From: Bog-473 sp963824195
GTDB taxonomy: Bacteria; Actinomycetota; Acidimicrobiia; Acidimicrobiales; RAAP-2
NCBI GenBank assembly: GCA_963824195.1
Contig: CAWGOJ010000023.1
Location: 62,001-126,000, forward strand
DNA length: 64,000 nucleotides
Direction of reading: 5' to 3'
This document shows, one piece after another, positions 7,960 to 16,027 of this stretch. Positions within the stretch are counted from its first letter, which is position 1; each line of letters begins with the position of its first letter. Position numbers and translations under genes: made by a program. The notes beneath the pieces were generated by a model. The model saw only the letters and a list, made by a program, of their open reading frames with translations. It had not been told where the DNA came from and ran no database searches.

Positions 7960-8928
7960 GTGCAATCTGCACTGCATAAGACGCGACACCGGCCCGCACA
8001 CGCACGCGTTCGGGCCGCTCCGCCTCGGAGGGTAAGCAGACTGATCGTTGTGGTGCTGGCCATGGCCCTGCTCGGGACCGGCATCTGGGCGTACCACTCG
8101 CTCGTGGCCTCCGGCGGGGGCGGGGGCATGCCGGCCCCCGCCGGCTACACGGCCCAGCAGATGATCTTCGACGACCAGTTCTCGGGCACCAGCCTCGACA
8201 CCACCAAGTGGAACACCTACCTCGGCGCCCAGGGGACCGTCTGGAACAACCACGGCCGCCTCGCCATGCCCTACTCGGGGCCGAACACATTTACCAACGA
8301 GGCCGCCGCCATGTTCGGGCCGTCTCAGGTCAGCGTGAACGACGGGTTGACATTGGCCGCCCAGCGCAACAGGAACGCCTACAGCGGCACCTATCCCTGG
8401 CTCAGCGGCGCGGTCACGACCGAAGGAAAGTTCAGCTTGCCGGCGACCGGTTGGTACGTACAGGCGAAGATCAGGGTGCCCGACATGACGCAGGGCATGT
8501 GGCCGAGCATGTGGTTCCTGCCCAGCCAACCGGGGACACCGTTCAACGAGATCGATTTCGTCCAGGGCGGCTTCACGGAAGGGGGAGGCCCTGTGAACCG
8601 TTCCCCCCTCGCCACGGGGTATTTCCCCACCGGGCAGTCGAAGCCAGTCAGTGAAACCAACCCCGACCTCGGCTTCGACGCCACGGCCCGGTATCACACT
8701 TATGGAGTCCAGTGGAAGCCGGGCGTCGGCATCAACGGCTTCGTTGACGGCAAGCTCGTCTGGACGGTGACACAAGCGCAGGTTCCCGGTGGCATCGTGG
8801 CCCAGCCCTACGAGATCGTCCTCAGCCTCCAGGTGGCGACCGCCTCGGACTCCGCTTTCCACACCCTCCCGACAGCCACCTCGCCGGGTGGCGCCATGAA
8901 GGTCGCGGAGGTGCAGGCGTACTCGTAG
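7960..8928 (+). CDS. GH16-like protein, membrane-anchored or secreted (paralog 2)
   Basis: This is a 322-residue protein. The GTG at 7960 is preferred over a TTG at 7942, by comparison with the paralog at 9240; no clear ribosome-binding site is visible. A basic N-terminus (one copy of an RPAHARV-type unit) precedes a hydrophobic segment at about 30-50, then a short Gly linker and a GH16-like domain to the end. The catalytic region reads EIDFVQ (E197, D199, Q202), so the acid/base Glu is missing. The long basic stretch before the hydrophobic segment fits a signal anchor with the GH16 domain outside. Codons are typical of the window. Confidence 0.82.
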   Translation: MQSALHKTRHRPAHARVRAAPPRRVSRLIVVVLAMALLGTGIWAYHSLVASGGGGGMPAPAGYTAQQMIFDDQFSGTSLDTTKWNTYLGAQGTVWNNHGRLAMPYSGPNTFTNEAAAMFGPSQVSVNDGLTLAAQRNRNAYSGTYPWLSGAVTTEGKFSLPATGWYVQAKIRVPDMTQGMWPSMWFLPSQPGTPFNEIDFVQGGFTEGGGPVNRSPLATGYFPTGQSKPVSETNPDLGFDATARYHTYGVQWKPGVGINGFVDGKLVWTVTQAQVPGGIVAQPYEIVLSLQVATASDSAFHTLPTATSPGGAMKVAEVQAYS

Positions 8929-9118
8929 CGCCTCGATCCCGATGCTGACGAATCGTGGCACGACGCGGACGGTTTGGTCACCGGGACCGAACCTCCGACC
9001 CGCCGGGAACGGGACTCTTCGCCGGGTGGCTCGCCTGGATCGCAGCAACCCACCTTGCGTCCGCCGGCCGCGCGTTGGGCCCCGACCTCCGGACCTCCCG
9101 CCGCAATCGCGAACGGCC

Positions 9119-9169
9119 GGAATTGATTATGCGTTGTTTGTGTTGAGTCCGAGCGGCTCTATTAGAACC
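9119..9169 (+). promoter_or_regulatory. Conserved upstream motif, copy 2
   Basis: This copy begins GGAATTGATTA, contains GTTGAGTCCG and ends GCGGCTCTATTAG. TTGTGT and TATTAG, 16 bases apart, would make a plausible -35/-10 pair. It precedes the third GH16 gene by about 70 bases. Confidence 0.55.
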
Positions 9170-9239
9170 GACCGTGCACCGTCAAGATCATCGGTGGGCC
9201 GCGAAATGATCAGGATGGCGAGCATCTGTACAATCCGCC

Positions 9240-10346
9240 GTGCGTAAGAAGCGACGCCGGCCCGCACACGCACGCGCTCGGCCGACACGCACACGTGTTC
9301 GGCCGACACGCGCACGGGTTCGGCCTGCACACGTTCGCGCTCGGCCCGCACACGCACGCGCTCGGGCCGCTCCGCCTTGGAGGGTAAGCACACTGATCGT
9401 TGGGGTGATGGCCATGGCTCTGCTCGTGACCGGCATCTGGCCCAGCCACTCGCTCGTGGCTTCGGACGGGGGTGGTGGCGTGGGCGTGGGCGTGGGCGGA
9501 GGCGGAGGCGGAGGCGGAGGCGGAGGCGGAGGCGGAGGCATGCCAGCCCCGGCTGGCTACACGGCCCGGCAGATGATCTTCGACGACCAGTTCTCGGGCA
9601 CCAGCCTCGACACCACCAAGTGGAACACCTACCTCGGCGCCCAGGGGATCGTCTGGAACGACCACGGCCGCCTCGCCACGCCGTACTCGGGGCCGAACAC
9701 CCCCATCACCAACGAGCAGGCGATGTACGGCCCGTCTCAGGTCAGCGTGAACAACGGGCTGACTCTGACGGCACAGCGCAATACCAGCCAGTACGCCGGC
9801 ACCTACCCGTGGATCAGCGGCGCGGTCACGACCGAAGGAAAGTTCACCTTGCCGACGACCGGTTGGTACGTGCAGGCGAAGATCAAGGTGCCCGACATGA
9901 CGCAGGGCATGTGGCCGGGCCTCTGGTTCCTGCCCAGCCAATCGGGGACACCGTTCAACGAGATCGATTTCGTCCAGGGCGGCTTCACGGAAGGGGGAGG
10001 CCCCGTGAACCAGTCCCCCCTCGGCACGGGGTATTTCCCCACCGGGCAGTCGAACCCGGTTGATGAAACCAACCCCAACCTGGGCTTCGACGCCACGGCC
10101 GGGTATCACACTTATGGAGTCCAGTGGACGCCCGGCGTCGGCATCAACGGCTTCGTTGACGGGAAGCTCGTCTGGACGGTGACACAGGCACAGGTTCCTG
10201 GTGGCATCGTGACCCAGCCCTACGAAATGATCCTCAACCTTCAAGTGGCGACCGCATCGGACTCCGCCTGGCACACGGTGCCGACAGCCACCTCGCCGGG
10301 CGGCAGCATGGACGTGGCCGAGATACAGGCGTACGCCAACTCGTAG
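9240..10346 (+). CDS. GH16-like protein with expanded basic repeat and Gly hinge (paralog 3)
   Basis: This 368-residue protein starts at GTG 9240. Residues 7-41 are five 7-residue Arg/Pro/Ala units (one in the tandem paralog). A hydrophobic segment follows at 51-68, then an almost pure Gly stretch (77-100) and a GH16-like domain (101-368). The catalytic motif is again EIDFVQ (E241, D243, Q246). The layout suggests a cytoplasmic basic tail, a single membrane anchor, a flexible Gly hinge and an external glycan-binding or glycan-cleaving head. The two low-complexity tracts are slippage-prone and are the main differences from the paralog at 7960. Confidence 0.82.
   Translation: MRKKRRRPAHARARPTRTRVRPTRARVRPAHVRARPAHARARAAPPWRVSTLIVGVMAMALLVTGIWPSHSLVASDGGGGVGVGVGGGGGGGGGGGGGGGMPAPAGYTARQMIFDDQFSGTSLDTTKWNTYLGAQGIVWNDHGRLATPYSGPNTPITNEQAMYGPSQVSVNNGLTLTAQRNTSQYAGTYPWISGAVTTEGKFTLPTTGWYVQAKIKVPDMTQGMWPGLWFLPSQSGTPFNEIDFVQGGFTEGGGPVNQSPLGTGYFPTGQSNPVDETNPNLGFDATAGYHTYGVQWTPGVGINGFVDGKLVWTVTQAQVPGGIVTQPYEMILNLQVATASDSAWHTVPTATSPGGSMDVAEIQAYANS
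9258..9362 (+). repeat. Five 21-bp coding repeats
   Basis: The units encode RPAHARA, RPTRTRV, RPTRARV, RPAHVRA and RPAHARA. The neighbouring paralog has a single unit, so this copy expanded after the gene duplication. Confidence 0.85.
9468..9539 (+). repeat. GGAGGC microsatellite coding a poly-Gly hinge
   Basis: A run of GGCGTG and then GGCGGA hexamers encodes GVGV and then about 15 Gly residues. The paralog at 7960 has only about five Gly residues here. Copy number may vary between strains. Confidence 0.85.
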
Positions 10347-10562
10347 TGCGGCCCTCGGGGTGCCCCCGACGGATCGAGGCACGACTCTGACGATTTGGTT
10401 CGCGGAGACCGCGACTCCCTAAGGTGGGCCGGAATCGATGCCGGCGAAGGTCGCCGGCAGCCAACGCGGGGAGCGTGACCATGTGTCAGCCGACAACGGG
10501 GCGACCATCGACATGAGGTGCCCCTCCTTCCTGGACATGAACACTCGGCGTGCGATCCGATA

Positions 10563-11618
10563 GTGGCCCCGCCGAGCCTGATTGACGTCCCAGTCCTCAA
10601 CGGGTGGGCGTCGCAGTGGGATCAACTGGTGGATTCCTCCCCTCTTCCGTCGCCCTTCCTGCGATCGTGGTGGCTGGACGGGACTGGTGGCCCTGGCCGC
10701 CATTTCCTTCTGGTCGTCGACGATGCGCAGCTCCTCGGCGGCCTCGCCCTGGAACAGCGCCACCGGGCATCGAGCATCCGTGTGATGGGGGACGGGGCGC
10801 TGTGCCCGGATCATCTCGATCTGTTGGCTGACCCTGGTCACGAGGCCTCCGTGGTCAGCCTCCTCAGGGACTGGCTCTGTCGTCCTGGTGGCCGCCTCTT
10901 GGACCTCAGGGGCGTCCGAGCCGGCTCCCGGTTGATCGAAGCCCTTCCGGGCCGCGTCCGCTGCGAGCCGATGGCCGCGGCCCCCTTCACCCCATTGCCC
11001 GACAGCGCAGAGGCCTACCGAGCCAGCCTGCCCTCGCAGTTCCGTCGGAATCTCCGAAAATCCGCCGGCCGACTCGAGGCCGAAGGGGTAGGTCATCGGA
11101 CGATCCGGGGCCCGGCGGTCCTCGCACGCCTCGACACCCTGCGCGACATGCACCAGTCACAATGGGAAGGCCGCTCCCGATTCCTTCCCGCGTTCGATCG
11201 CTTTGTCGCGGGATGTGCCGGTGGCGCCAAAGTCGACGAGGTGGTCGTCCACGAACTCGGGACCGACGACCTGGTGGTCGCCATCGTGTTGGCGTTCGAG
11301 GTGGCCGGTCGCGTGAGCCTGTACCAGAGCGCCCGGCTCACCGAACTCCGCTGGAGGGATGCGACGACCGTTCTGCTCGCCGCCATCATCGATGACGCAT
11401 GTGACCGAGGCATCACCGAAGTGGACTTCCTCCGAGGCGAGGAGTCATACAAGGGACGGTTCACCCCTGACCACCGAGAGATGTTCAGGCTCGTGGCCGG
11501 CAAGGGTGTGGTCGGCCGGCTCGGCGGTGTCACCACAGCGGCGAAGGGCCACGCCATGAACGCAGCGGTCCGAGGGGTTCGCTTCGGGAGATCCACCATC
11601 GCCCGGTGGAAGGCCTAA
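10563..11618 (+). CDS. FemAB/BioF2-like acyltransferase (GNAT fold)
   Basis: This is a protein of about 351 residues. The GTG at 10563 is chosen because conserved-looking sequence begins just after it (LIDVPVLNGW); an in-frame GTG at 10518 is also possible, and neither has a clear ribosome-binding site. Features of the BioF2-like acetyltransferase group (PF13480) include SQFRRNLRKSAGRLE in the middle and VDFLRGEESYKGRF near the end. Relatives are often found in polysaccharide clusters, where acyl or aminoacyl transfer to sugars is proposed. A decayed paralog of its 3' end is at 4.3 kb. The adjacent 3' gene is a broken cupin on the other strand. Confidence 0.78.
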   Translation: MAPPSLIDVPVLNGWASQWDQLVDSSPLPSPFLRSWWLDGTGGPGRHFLLVVDDAQLLGGLALEQRHRASSIRVMGDGALCPDHLDLLADPGHEASVVSLLRDWLCRPGGRLLDLRGVRAGSRLIEALPGRVRCEPMAAAPFTPLPDSAEAYRASLPSQFRRNLRKSAGRLEAEGVGHRTIRGPAVLARLDTLRDMHQSQWEGRSRFLPAFDRFVAGCAGGAKVDEVVVHELGTDDLVVAIVLAFEVAGRVSLYQSARLTELRWRDATTVLLAAIIDDACDRGITEVDFLRGEESYKGRFTPDHREMFRLVAGKGVVGRLGGVTTAAKGHAMNAAVRGVRFGRSTIARWKA

Positions 11619-11632
11619 CTGCCCACTCCCCT

Positions 11633-11875
11633 TCACCCCTTAGACCGCGGCATCAGCAGCAGCTCTGCTGTCCCGGCGGTGTCGCTCCCCCGCTGGCCTG
11701 CAACACGGTTGTTCCAGGGCACCCAGAGGTGAAGCCACAGGCGCCAAGAGGGGCGGCGTCGCCGTGTCGAGGACCATGATTTCGGCGGCAGGCGGTCAGC
11801 GAGATCCGCGACTGATGCGATGGTCAGGCGGTCATCGAGGCAGAGATCGTGGGTGGGTTCCACGGGCGGAAGCAA
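11633..11875 (-). pseudogene. Internally deleted relic of the cupin/JmjC-like gene
   Basis: About 11740-11870 matches the 5' part of the intact cupin gene (5120-5250), including the codons for DLCLDDRLTIASVADLADRL against DLHLDDRVTLAAVADLADRL. About 11619-11680 matches the 3' end and flank (4401-4455). Some 640 bases that hold the metal-binding core are missing. The remaining frame could give an 80-residue peptide with no cupin motifs, so the gene is considered dead. Confidence 0.75.
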
Positions 11876-11912
11876 CCCATCCCGGCCCGCTGGAGCACGG
11901 GCCGGGATGGGT
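11875..11912 (-). terminator. Strong hairpin, probable terminator
   Basis: A perfect 15-bp stem (11875-11889 with 11898-11912) has an 8-base loop. It begins 42 bases after the stop codon of the minus-strand DUF4397/repeat gene. There is no T-tract, which is usual in high-GC actinobacteria. Confidence 0.65.
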
Positions 11913-11953
11913 GAGACGGATGAGTTGATGGAGGTTCCACCGGTTGACCTCTG

Positions 11954-13435
11954 CTAGGAAACGGCGCCGCCCACCACGTTGTTGACGCTCACTCCGAGTC
12001 CGGGCAGCGAGCCGGCATAGGTTGCCCCACCGAAGGAATACACGGCACCGTTCGATCCGAAGAAGCTGTATCCGGTGGTGCCGCCGCTGATGCCCACGAT
12101 GTTGCCCACTTGGACACCGAGTCCGGGCAGGGAACCGTAGTACGGCGCATCGCCGTAGTCGAAGATGCCCCCATCGGAAGCCACCATGACGTAGCCGTTA
12201 CCGTCAGGGGTGGCATGTATGCCGACGATGGGCTTGTTCAGGTGGATGGCCCCCGTGCTGCCGTAGAACTGCGCGTCGCCGTAGGCGAAGATGCCACCGT
12301 CGGAGGCGACGAGCCAGTAGCCCTCGCCGTCGGGGGTTGCGGCCATTCCCACGACGGGCTTGTTGAGGTGGATTGCCCCCGTCGATCCGTAGAATTGCGC
12401 GTCGCCGTAGGAGAAGATGCCGCCGTCAGAGGCCACCAACCAGTAGCCATGACCGTCGGGCGTCGCGGCCATCCCGACGATCGGCTCATTGAGGTGGATG
12501 GCACCCGCCGATCCATAGAAGCCGGCGTCGCCGAAGTTGAAGATGCCCCCGTCGGACGCCACCATCCAGTAGCCCCCGCCGTCGGCCGTTTCCGCAACCC
12601 CGACGACGTTGTTGACGTGGATCCCGAGCCCGGGGAGCGAGCCAGCGTAAGCCGCACTGCCGAAGGTGTAGGCCGCGCCGTCACTTCCCGCCATCACATA
12701 CCCACTTCCGGTGTAGGTCTGGCCGACCGTGTAGCTCTGCACTGCAGTCGTCAACGTGCTGGACGCCTCTGAACCGATGGCGTAGACGATATACACATGG
12801 CCGGCGGTGAGCGACAGGTTGGTGGCGGTGAATGCAGGAGTCGGGCCCGTAGACGGACTCTTCACGATCGACAGCTGCACGTTACCGGCGGGTAGGTTGA
12901 CCGAGCCTTGGTTGGGGTTGGTGAGGCCCGACATGATCTCGGTGTTCCCGTTGTACACATCAACCACCGATGTCGGTGGTGTGAGCGCCGTGTTCCGGAC
13001 GATGACAGTGGCGTCACCGGCGGGCGTGGTGGCCGTGGGGTTGGTAAACGCGTTCAGAACATGAACGCCGCCGGCGTCCTCGTTGAAGATGACCGTCGCA
13101 TTCTCACCGGTACTCAGATCCTCCGTGGCGACCGGGAGGAGAGGGGGGGCCGACTGCGGTGAGCCCGTCGGGCGGATTGCGATGTTGTAAGAGCCCGCCG
13201 GGTAGCTCAGAGGAGCAGCGACAGTCCCGTACGTGAGGTCGGCCAGGGTGAGGGTCCCGTTCACCCAAACGTCAACCGCGCCAAGGTCCCAAGTGCCGTG
13301 CACAAACGTGAGGGTGGCGTCTCCCGGGGCGGTCGCAGCCGAAGCCGGAGCCGCACTTCCCACCGTCAGGGAGAGGGTCGCCAAGAGGCCCGTGGCCACG
13401 AAGGACAGGAGCGTCACCGCTCGTCGAATTCTCAT
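11954..13435 (-). CDS. Secreted DUF4397 plus GYWLVASDGG-repeat protein
   Basis: This is a 493-residue protein. The ATG at 13435 has AAGGAG about 8 bases upstream and starts a classic signal peptide ending in APASAATA near residue 35. Residues about 36-240 contain two DUF4397-like Ig-type domains (TLTFVHGTWDLGAVDVWVNG; DATVIVRNT with VVDVYNG). Residues about 255-485 are repeats of the GYWLVASDGGIFSYGDAQ type. DUF4397 occurs in secreted and wall proteins of unknown function. This is the third repeat protein in the locus, with repeats moderately diverged in DNA. It ends in a strong hairpin at 11875-11912. Confidence 0.85.
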   Translation of the reverse strand: MRIRRAVTLLSFVATGLLATLSLTVGSAAPASAATAPGDATLTFVHGTWDLGAVDVWVNGTLTLADLTYGTVAAPLSYPAGSYNIAIRPTGSPQSAPPLLPVATEDLSTGENATVIFNEDAGGVHVLNAFTNPTATTPAGDATVIVRNTALTPPTSVVDVYNGNTEIMSGLTNPNQGSVNLPAGNVQLSIVKSPSTGPTPAFTATNLSLTAGHVYIVYAIGSEASSTLTTAVQSYTVGQTYTGSGYVMAGSDGAAYTFGSAAYAGSLPGLGIHVNNVVGVAETADGGGYWMVASDGGIFNFGDAGFYGSAGAIHLNEPIVGMAATPDGHGYWLVASDGGIFSYGDAQFYGSTGAIHLNKPVVGMAATPDGEGYWLVASDGGIFAYGDAQFYGSTGAIHLNKPIVGIHATPDGNGYVMVASDGGIFDYGDAPYYGSLPGLGVQVGNIVGISGGTTGYSFFGSNGAVYSFGGATYAGSLPGLGVSVNNVVGGAVS

Positions 13436-13596
13436 GCTTGGTCTCCTTGCGTCATCAGTGTTGGCCGCCTGCTTAGTGCTCCATACCGCCAAAGGCAAGT
13501 TATTGCGTCGGCGGGGTCGCGCCCCAATGCCTGCGCTGGCCACTTGGGGAAAGAACGGCTTGGTTGCCAATCGTGCCGAGGTGATCCCCGACGAGG

Positions 13597-14718
13597 TCAC
13601 TCCTGCGGCTGGGTACCGATACCGCTCTTCGGAAGGGGAGCGTCAATGGGTCTGATCGAGGCCGGTTCGCCCGCCACAGGTGCGCTGCGAGCCGGACGCG
13701 GGACAGGTCGGCCGTCTCGACGATGGCGTCGCCATTGCATCCGACCCATATGCCATTTCGCTTGTCCGGCGACATGCCCGGCCCCGGCCAGAACGATCCC
13801 AGCCAGGATGACCGCGGCCCGCGCCGCGGCCCAGATGTCCCCCCGGAAGGCCCGGCGCAGTTCTCTGGAGACGCCACGGGACAGCGCCTGACCCACGAAC
13901 CCGACGTCGGCGGACAGGTTCGAGGCGCCTCCCATCTGTCGAAAGGCCTCGACCTTCCCCCTGTTCACGAAGAAGCAGCGTCGCCAGAAGTATCCCCACG
14001 TGGTCCGCGCCGACGGAACGAAGTGCTGGACCCGTGCCATCGGCTCGTAGACGATCTGTTCCGCTGGACGCTGATGCATCAGGCGATGGCACATGTCCAT
14101 GTCGTCATGGTTGTCGGAGTGAAAACCACCGATGTCCGCGAGGGCCAGTCGTCGCACGGACATGTTGGCTCCGATGAGTCGGGCGAGCGGTGCCTGGGAC
14201 TCAGGAAGCCCGCAGTACGCGCATCCGAACACCCAGTCGAACTCGAAGGGAAACCAGCGAGGTCGTGGTCCCTCGAACTCCGGCATGGGCGCTCCACCCA
14301 CCGCGACGACGAGGTCGTTCCCGTACGGCACCAGGAGCCGCTCCAACCAATCCGGATCGGCCCATGCATCGTCATCCAAGAACGCCACGATGTCGCCTTG
14401 GGCGATCTCAGCGGCCGTATTTCGAGCCGAACCGAGACGACCTTGGTACTTGTTGGCCAGCACCACCACCGGGACCGAAGGGCTGGCGGTCCGATGCTCC
14501 CAGTGCCGGCGGCACCGTTCGAGAAGGGCGTCGTTGTGATCGACGCAGACAATGATCTCCATCGGTGTCCGACGCTGGTGTTGCACCGATGCCACAGACT
14601 GCTGGAGGAGTAGCCAACGGTCCTCCGTGTACGCACAGATGACGACGGACACCGTCAAGGGCGTTCGCTCCTTCGACGGTTGCTCAGACTGTGCGGCAGG
14701 GGTGAGCGAGGAATGCAT
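13597..14718 (-). CDS. GT2 family glycosyltransferase
   Basis: This is a 373-residue protein. The ATG at 14718 follows GGGAGGAG and is preferred over a GTG at 14745. The GT-A core runs from about residue 20 to 260: TVSVVICAYTEDRW, then VDHNDA, GSARNTAA and FLDDDAWADPDW (the DxD region, metal and nucleotide-sugar binding). HDDMDMCHRL and YFWRRCFFVNRGK follow. A hydrophobic segment near 305-325 probably attaches it to the membrane. It adds a sugar to a lipid-linked intermediate; donor and acceptor are unknown. It heads a minus-strand group with the GT4, deacetylase and sulfotransferase genes. Confidence 0.85.
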   Translation of the reverse strand: MHSSLTPAAQSEQPSKERTPLTVSVVICAYTEDRWLLLQQSVASVQHQRRTPMEIIVCVDHNDALLERCRRHWEHRTASPSVPVVVLANKYQGRLGSARNTAAEIAQGDIVAFLDDDAWADPDWLERLLVPYGNDLVVAVGGAPMPEFEGPRPRWFPFEFDWVFGCAYCGLPESQAPLARLIGANMSVRRLALADIGGFHSDNHDDMDMCHRLMHQRPAEQIVYEPMARVQHFVPSARTTWGYFWRRCFFVNRGKVEAFRQMGGASNLSADVGFVGQALSRGVSRELRRAFRGDIWAAARAAVILAGIVLAGAGHVAGQAKWHMGRMQWRRHRRDGRPVPRPARSAPVAGEPASIRPIDAPLPKSGIGTQPQE

Positions 14719-14895
14719 CAAGATCGCTCGCTCCTCCCTTCTCACCTATCGCACCACTCGCCAACGCACGACGGACCGCGCCAAGACACACTCTACGTCG
14801 CCCACAATTGCGCTTACAACGGATTCGAACACGAACGCCTCTTCTGAGCGACAGGCGTCGCTGCTCTCGCGTGTTGTGCCGGAATTGTCAGTTGC

Positions 14896-16002
14896 TCAGC
14901 CGGCGGGGGCGGAGAGGATCTCTTCGTAGAGTCCGAGGAGCTGGTCGGCACAGTCGTCCCAAGTGGGGAGGTTGCGGGGCACCGGATCGGGACGTGCCGC
15001 CACCCCAAAGAGCACGCCGGCCAGCACGCCGGGGGACGCGTGCAGCGGCACGGTCGTGGCGAGTCCCTCCGCCGCCAGCTCTGAAAGCCCCGAGGTGTCG
15101 GCGACGACCACCTTCCGGCCGAGGGCGAGGGCCTCCATGACGGCAACGGGATTCGCCTCGTATTCGCTCATCAGGGCGACCACATCGCTCGATCCCAGGA
15201 GTGCGCCGAGCGCCTCTCGCCGCGTGCCGTCGAACGAGGTCAATGTCACCGCGTGTTCGACCCCCAACCGGGCGACCTGGCTACGGAGCTGCTCCTCAAA
15301 GCCGCCTTGACCGATTACTGCCAGGTGGGCGTCGGGTGCCAGTTCCAGGAGCGCCGGCATCGCCGCGATCAGGCGATGGTGTCCCTTGTACCGCTCGAGT
15401 CGAGCCACCGAGCACACCAGCGGCGAGCCCGAGACCTCGGGCGCTGAATCGCCGACGGGGAGGGGCTCCGCCCCATTGCGGATGAGCCGGATCGTCTCCG
15501 GTTCGAGTCCGAGCCGTCGAGCGAAGGCCTCGACCTCGTAGTGGCACACCGCGACCAAACCCTTGGCCCGACGGAGCAAAGGTCGCAGAGCCCGGAACTG
15601 TGTCCCCCTGACCATCGTCCGCATACGGCTGGAGTGACCACCGGTGTGGAAGGTGGCCACCGTGGGAACCCCCGACCGTTGGGCAGCGGAGAGGGCCATG
15701 GGGGGCAGGAAGTTGTTCACGCCCTGCACATGGACGAGGTCGTAGCTGCCCTCCCTGATTTGGCGGACGAGCGTCGGCGAGACGAAGGTTTCCCCCCACC
15801 TGCGCCACGCAGCGTACCGCCGCACCGTCAGCGGTCCGTCGTGCTCCACCGGTGGCAGCTCGCCCGAGAGGTCGCAGGTCAGCACAGTGAGGTCGAGACC
15901 ACTCGCTGCGATCCTCCGACCCACCTCCTGGACGTGCGTCTCCACCCCGCCCATGTAGGGCGGGTACTTGGAACTCACCATGGCAACGCGTAGCGGGTTC
16001 AT
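14896..16002 (-). CDS. GT4 family glycosyltransferase
   Basis: This 368-residue GT-B enzyme has the N-terminal acceptor domain signature VSSKYPPYMGGVETHVQEV. The C-terminal donor domain shows SVARLERYKGHHRLIAAM, then SSDVVALMSEYEANPVAVME, the E-x7-E region that binds the nucleotide sugar in the GT4 group. It probably transfers a hexose onto the growing surface glycan at the cytoplasmic membrane. It lies 25 bases after the deacetylase gene on the same strand, so co-transcription is likely. The ATG at 16002 has only a weak ribosome-binding site. Confidence 0.88.
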   Translation of the reverse strand: MNPLRVAMVSSKYPPYMGGVETHVQEVGRRIAASGLDLTVLTCDLSGELPPVEHDGPLTVRRYAAWRRWGETFVSPTLVRQIREGSYDLVHVQGVNNFLPPMALSAAQRSGVPTVATFHTGGHSSRMRTMVRGTQFRALRPLLRRAKGLVAVCHYEVEAFARRLGLEPETIRLIRNGAEPLPVGDSAPEVSGSPLVCSVARLERYKGHHRLIAAMPALLELAPDAHLAVIGQGGFEEQLRSQVARLGVEHAVTLTSFDGTRREALGALLGSSDVVALMSEYEANPVAVMEALALGRKVVVADTSGLSELAAEGLATTVPLHASPGVLAGVLFGVAARPDPVPRNLPTWDDCADQLLGLYEEILSAPAG

Positions 16003-16027
16003 CGTTGGTTGAGGAAATGTCCGGACT

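Larger units (their letters stand above)
7810..10420 (+). repeat. Tandem duplication of a GH16 gene with its promoter (unit about 1.27 kb)
   Basis: The second copy lies 1269 bases after the first, measured between the shared upstream motifs at 7850 and 9119. Similarity starts before the promoter motif (GCCGCAA nearby in both) and runs past the stop codons: GGCACGAC followed by GGTTTGGT at about 8957-8980 resembles 10377-10401. Copies differ at many synonymous sites, so the duplication is not very recent. Confidence 0.8.

Noticed and set aside
9240..9540. Gly-rich tract considered as a PE_PGRS-like protein
   Set aside because: It is only a hinge between a membrane segment and a GH16-like domain; no PE domain is present.
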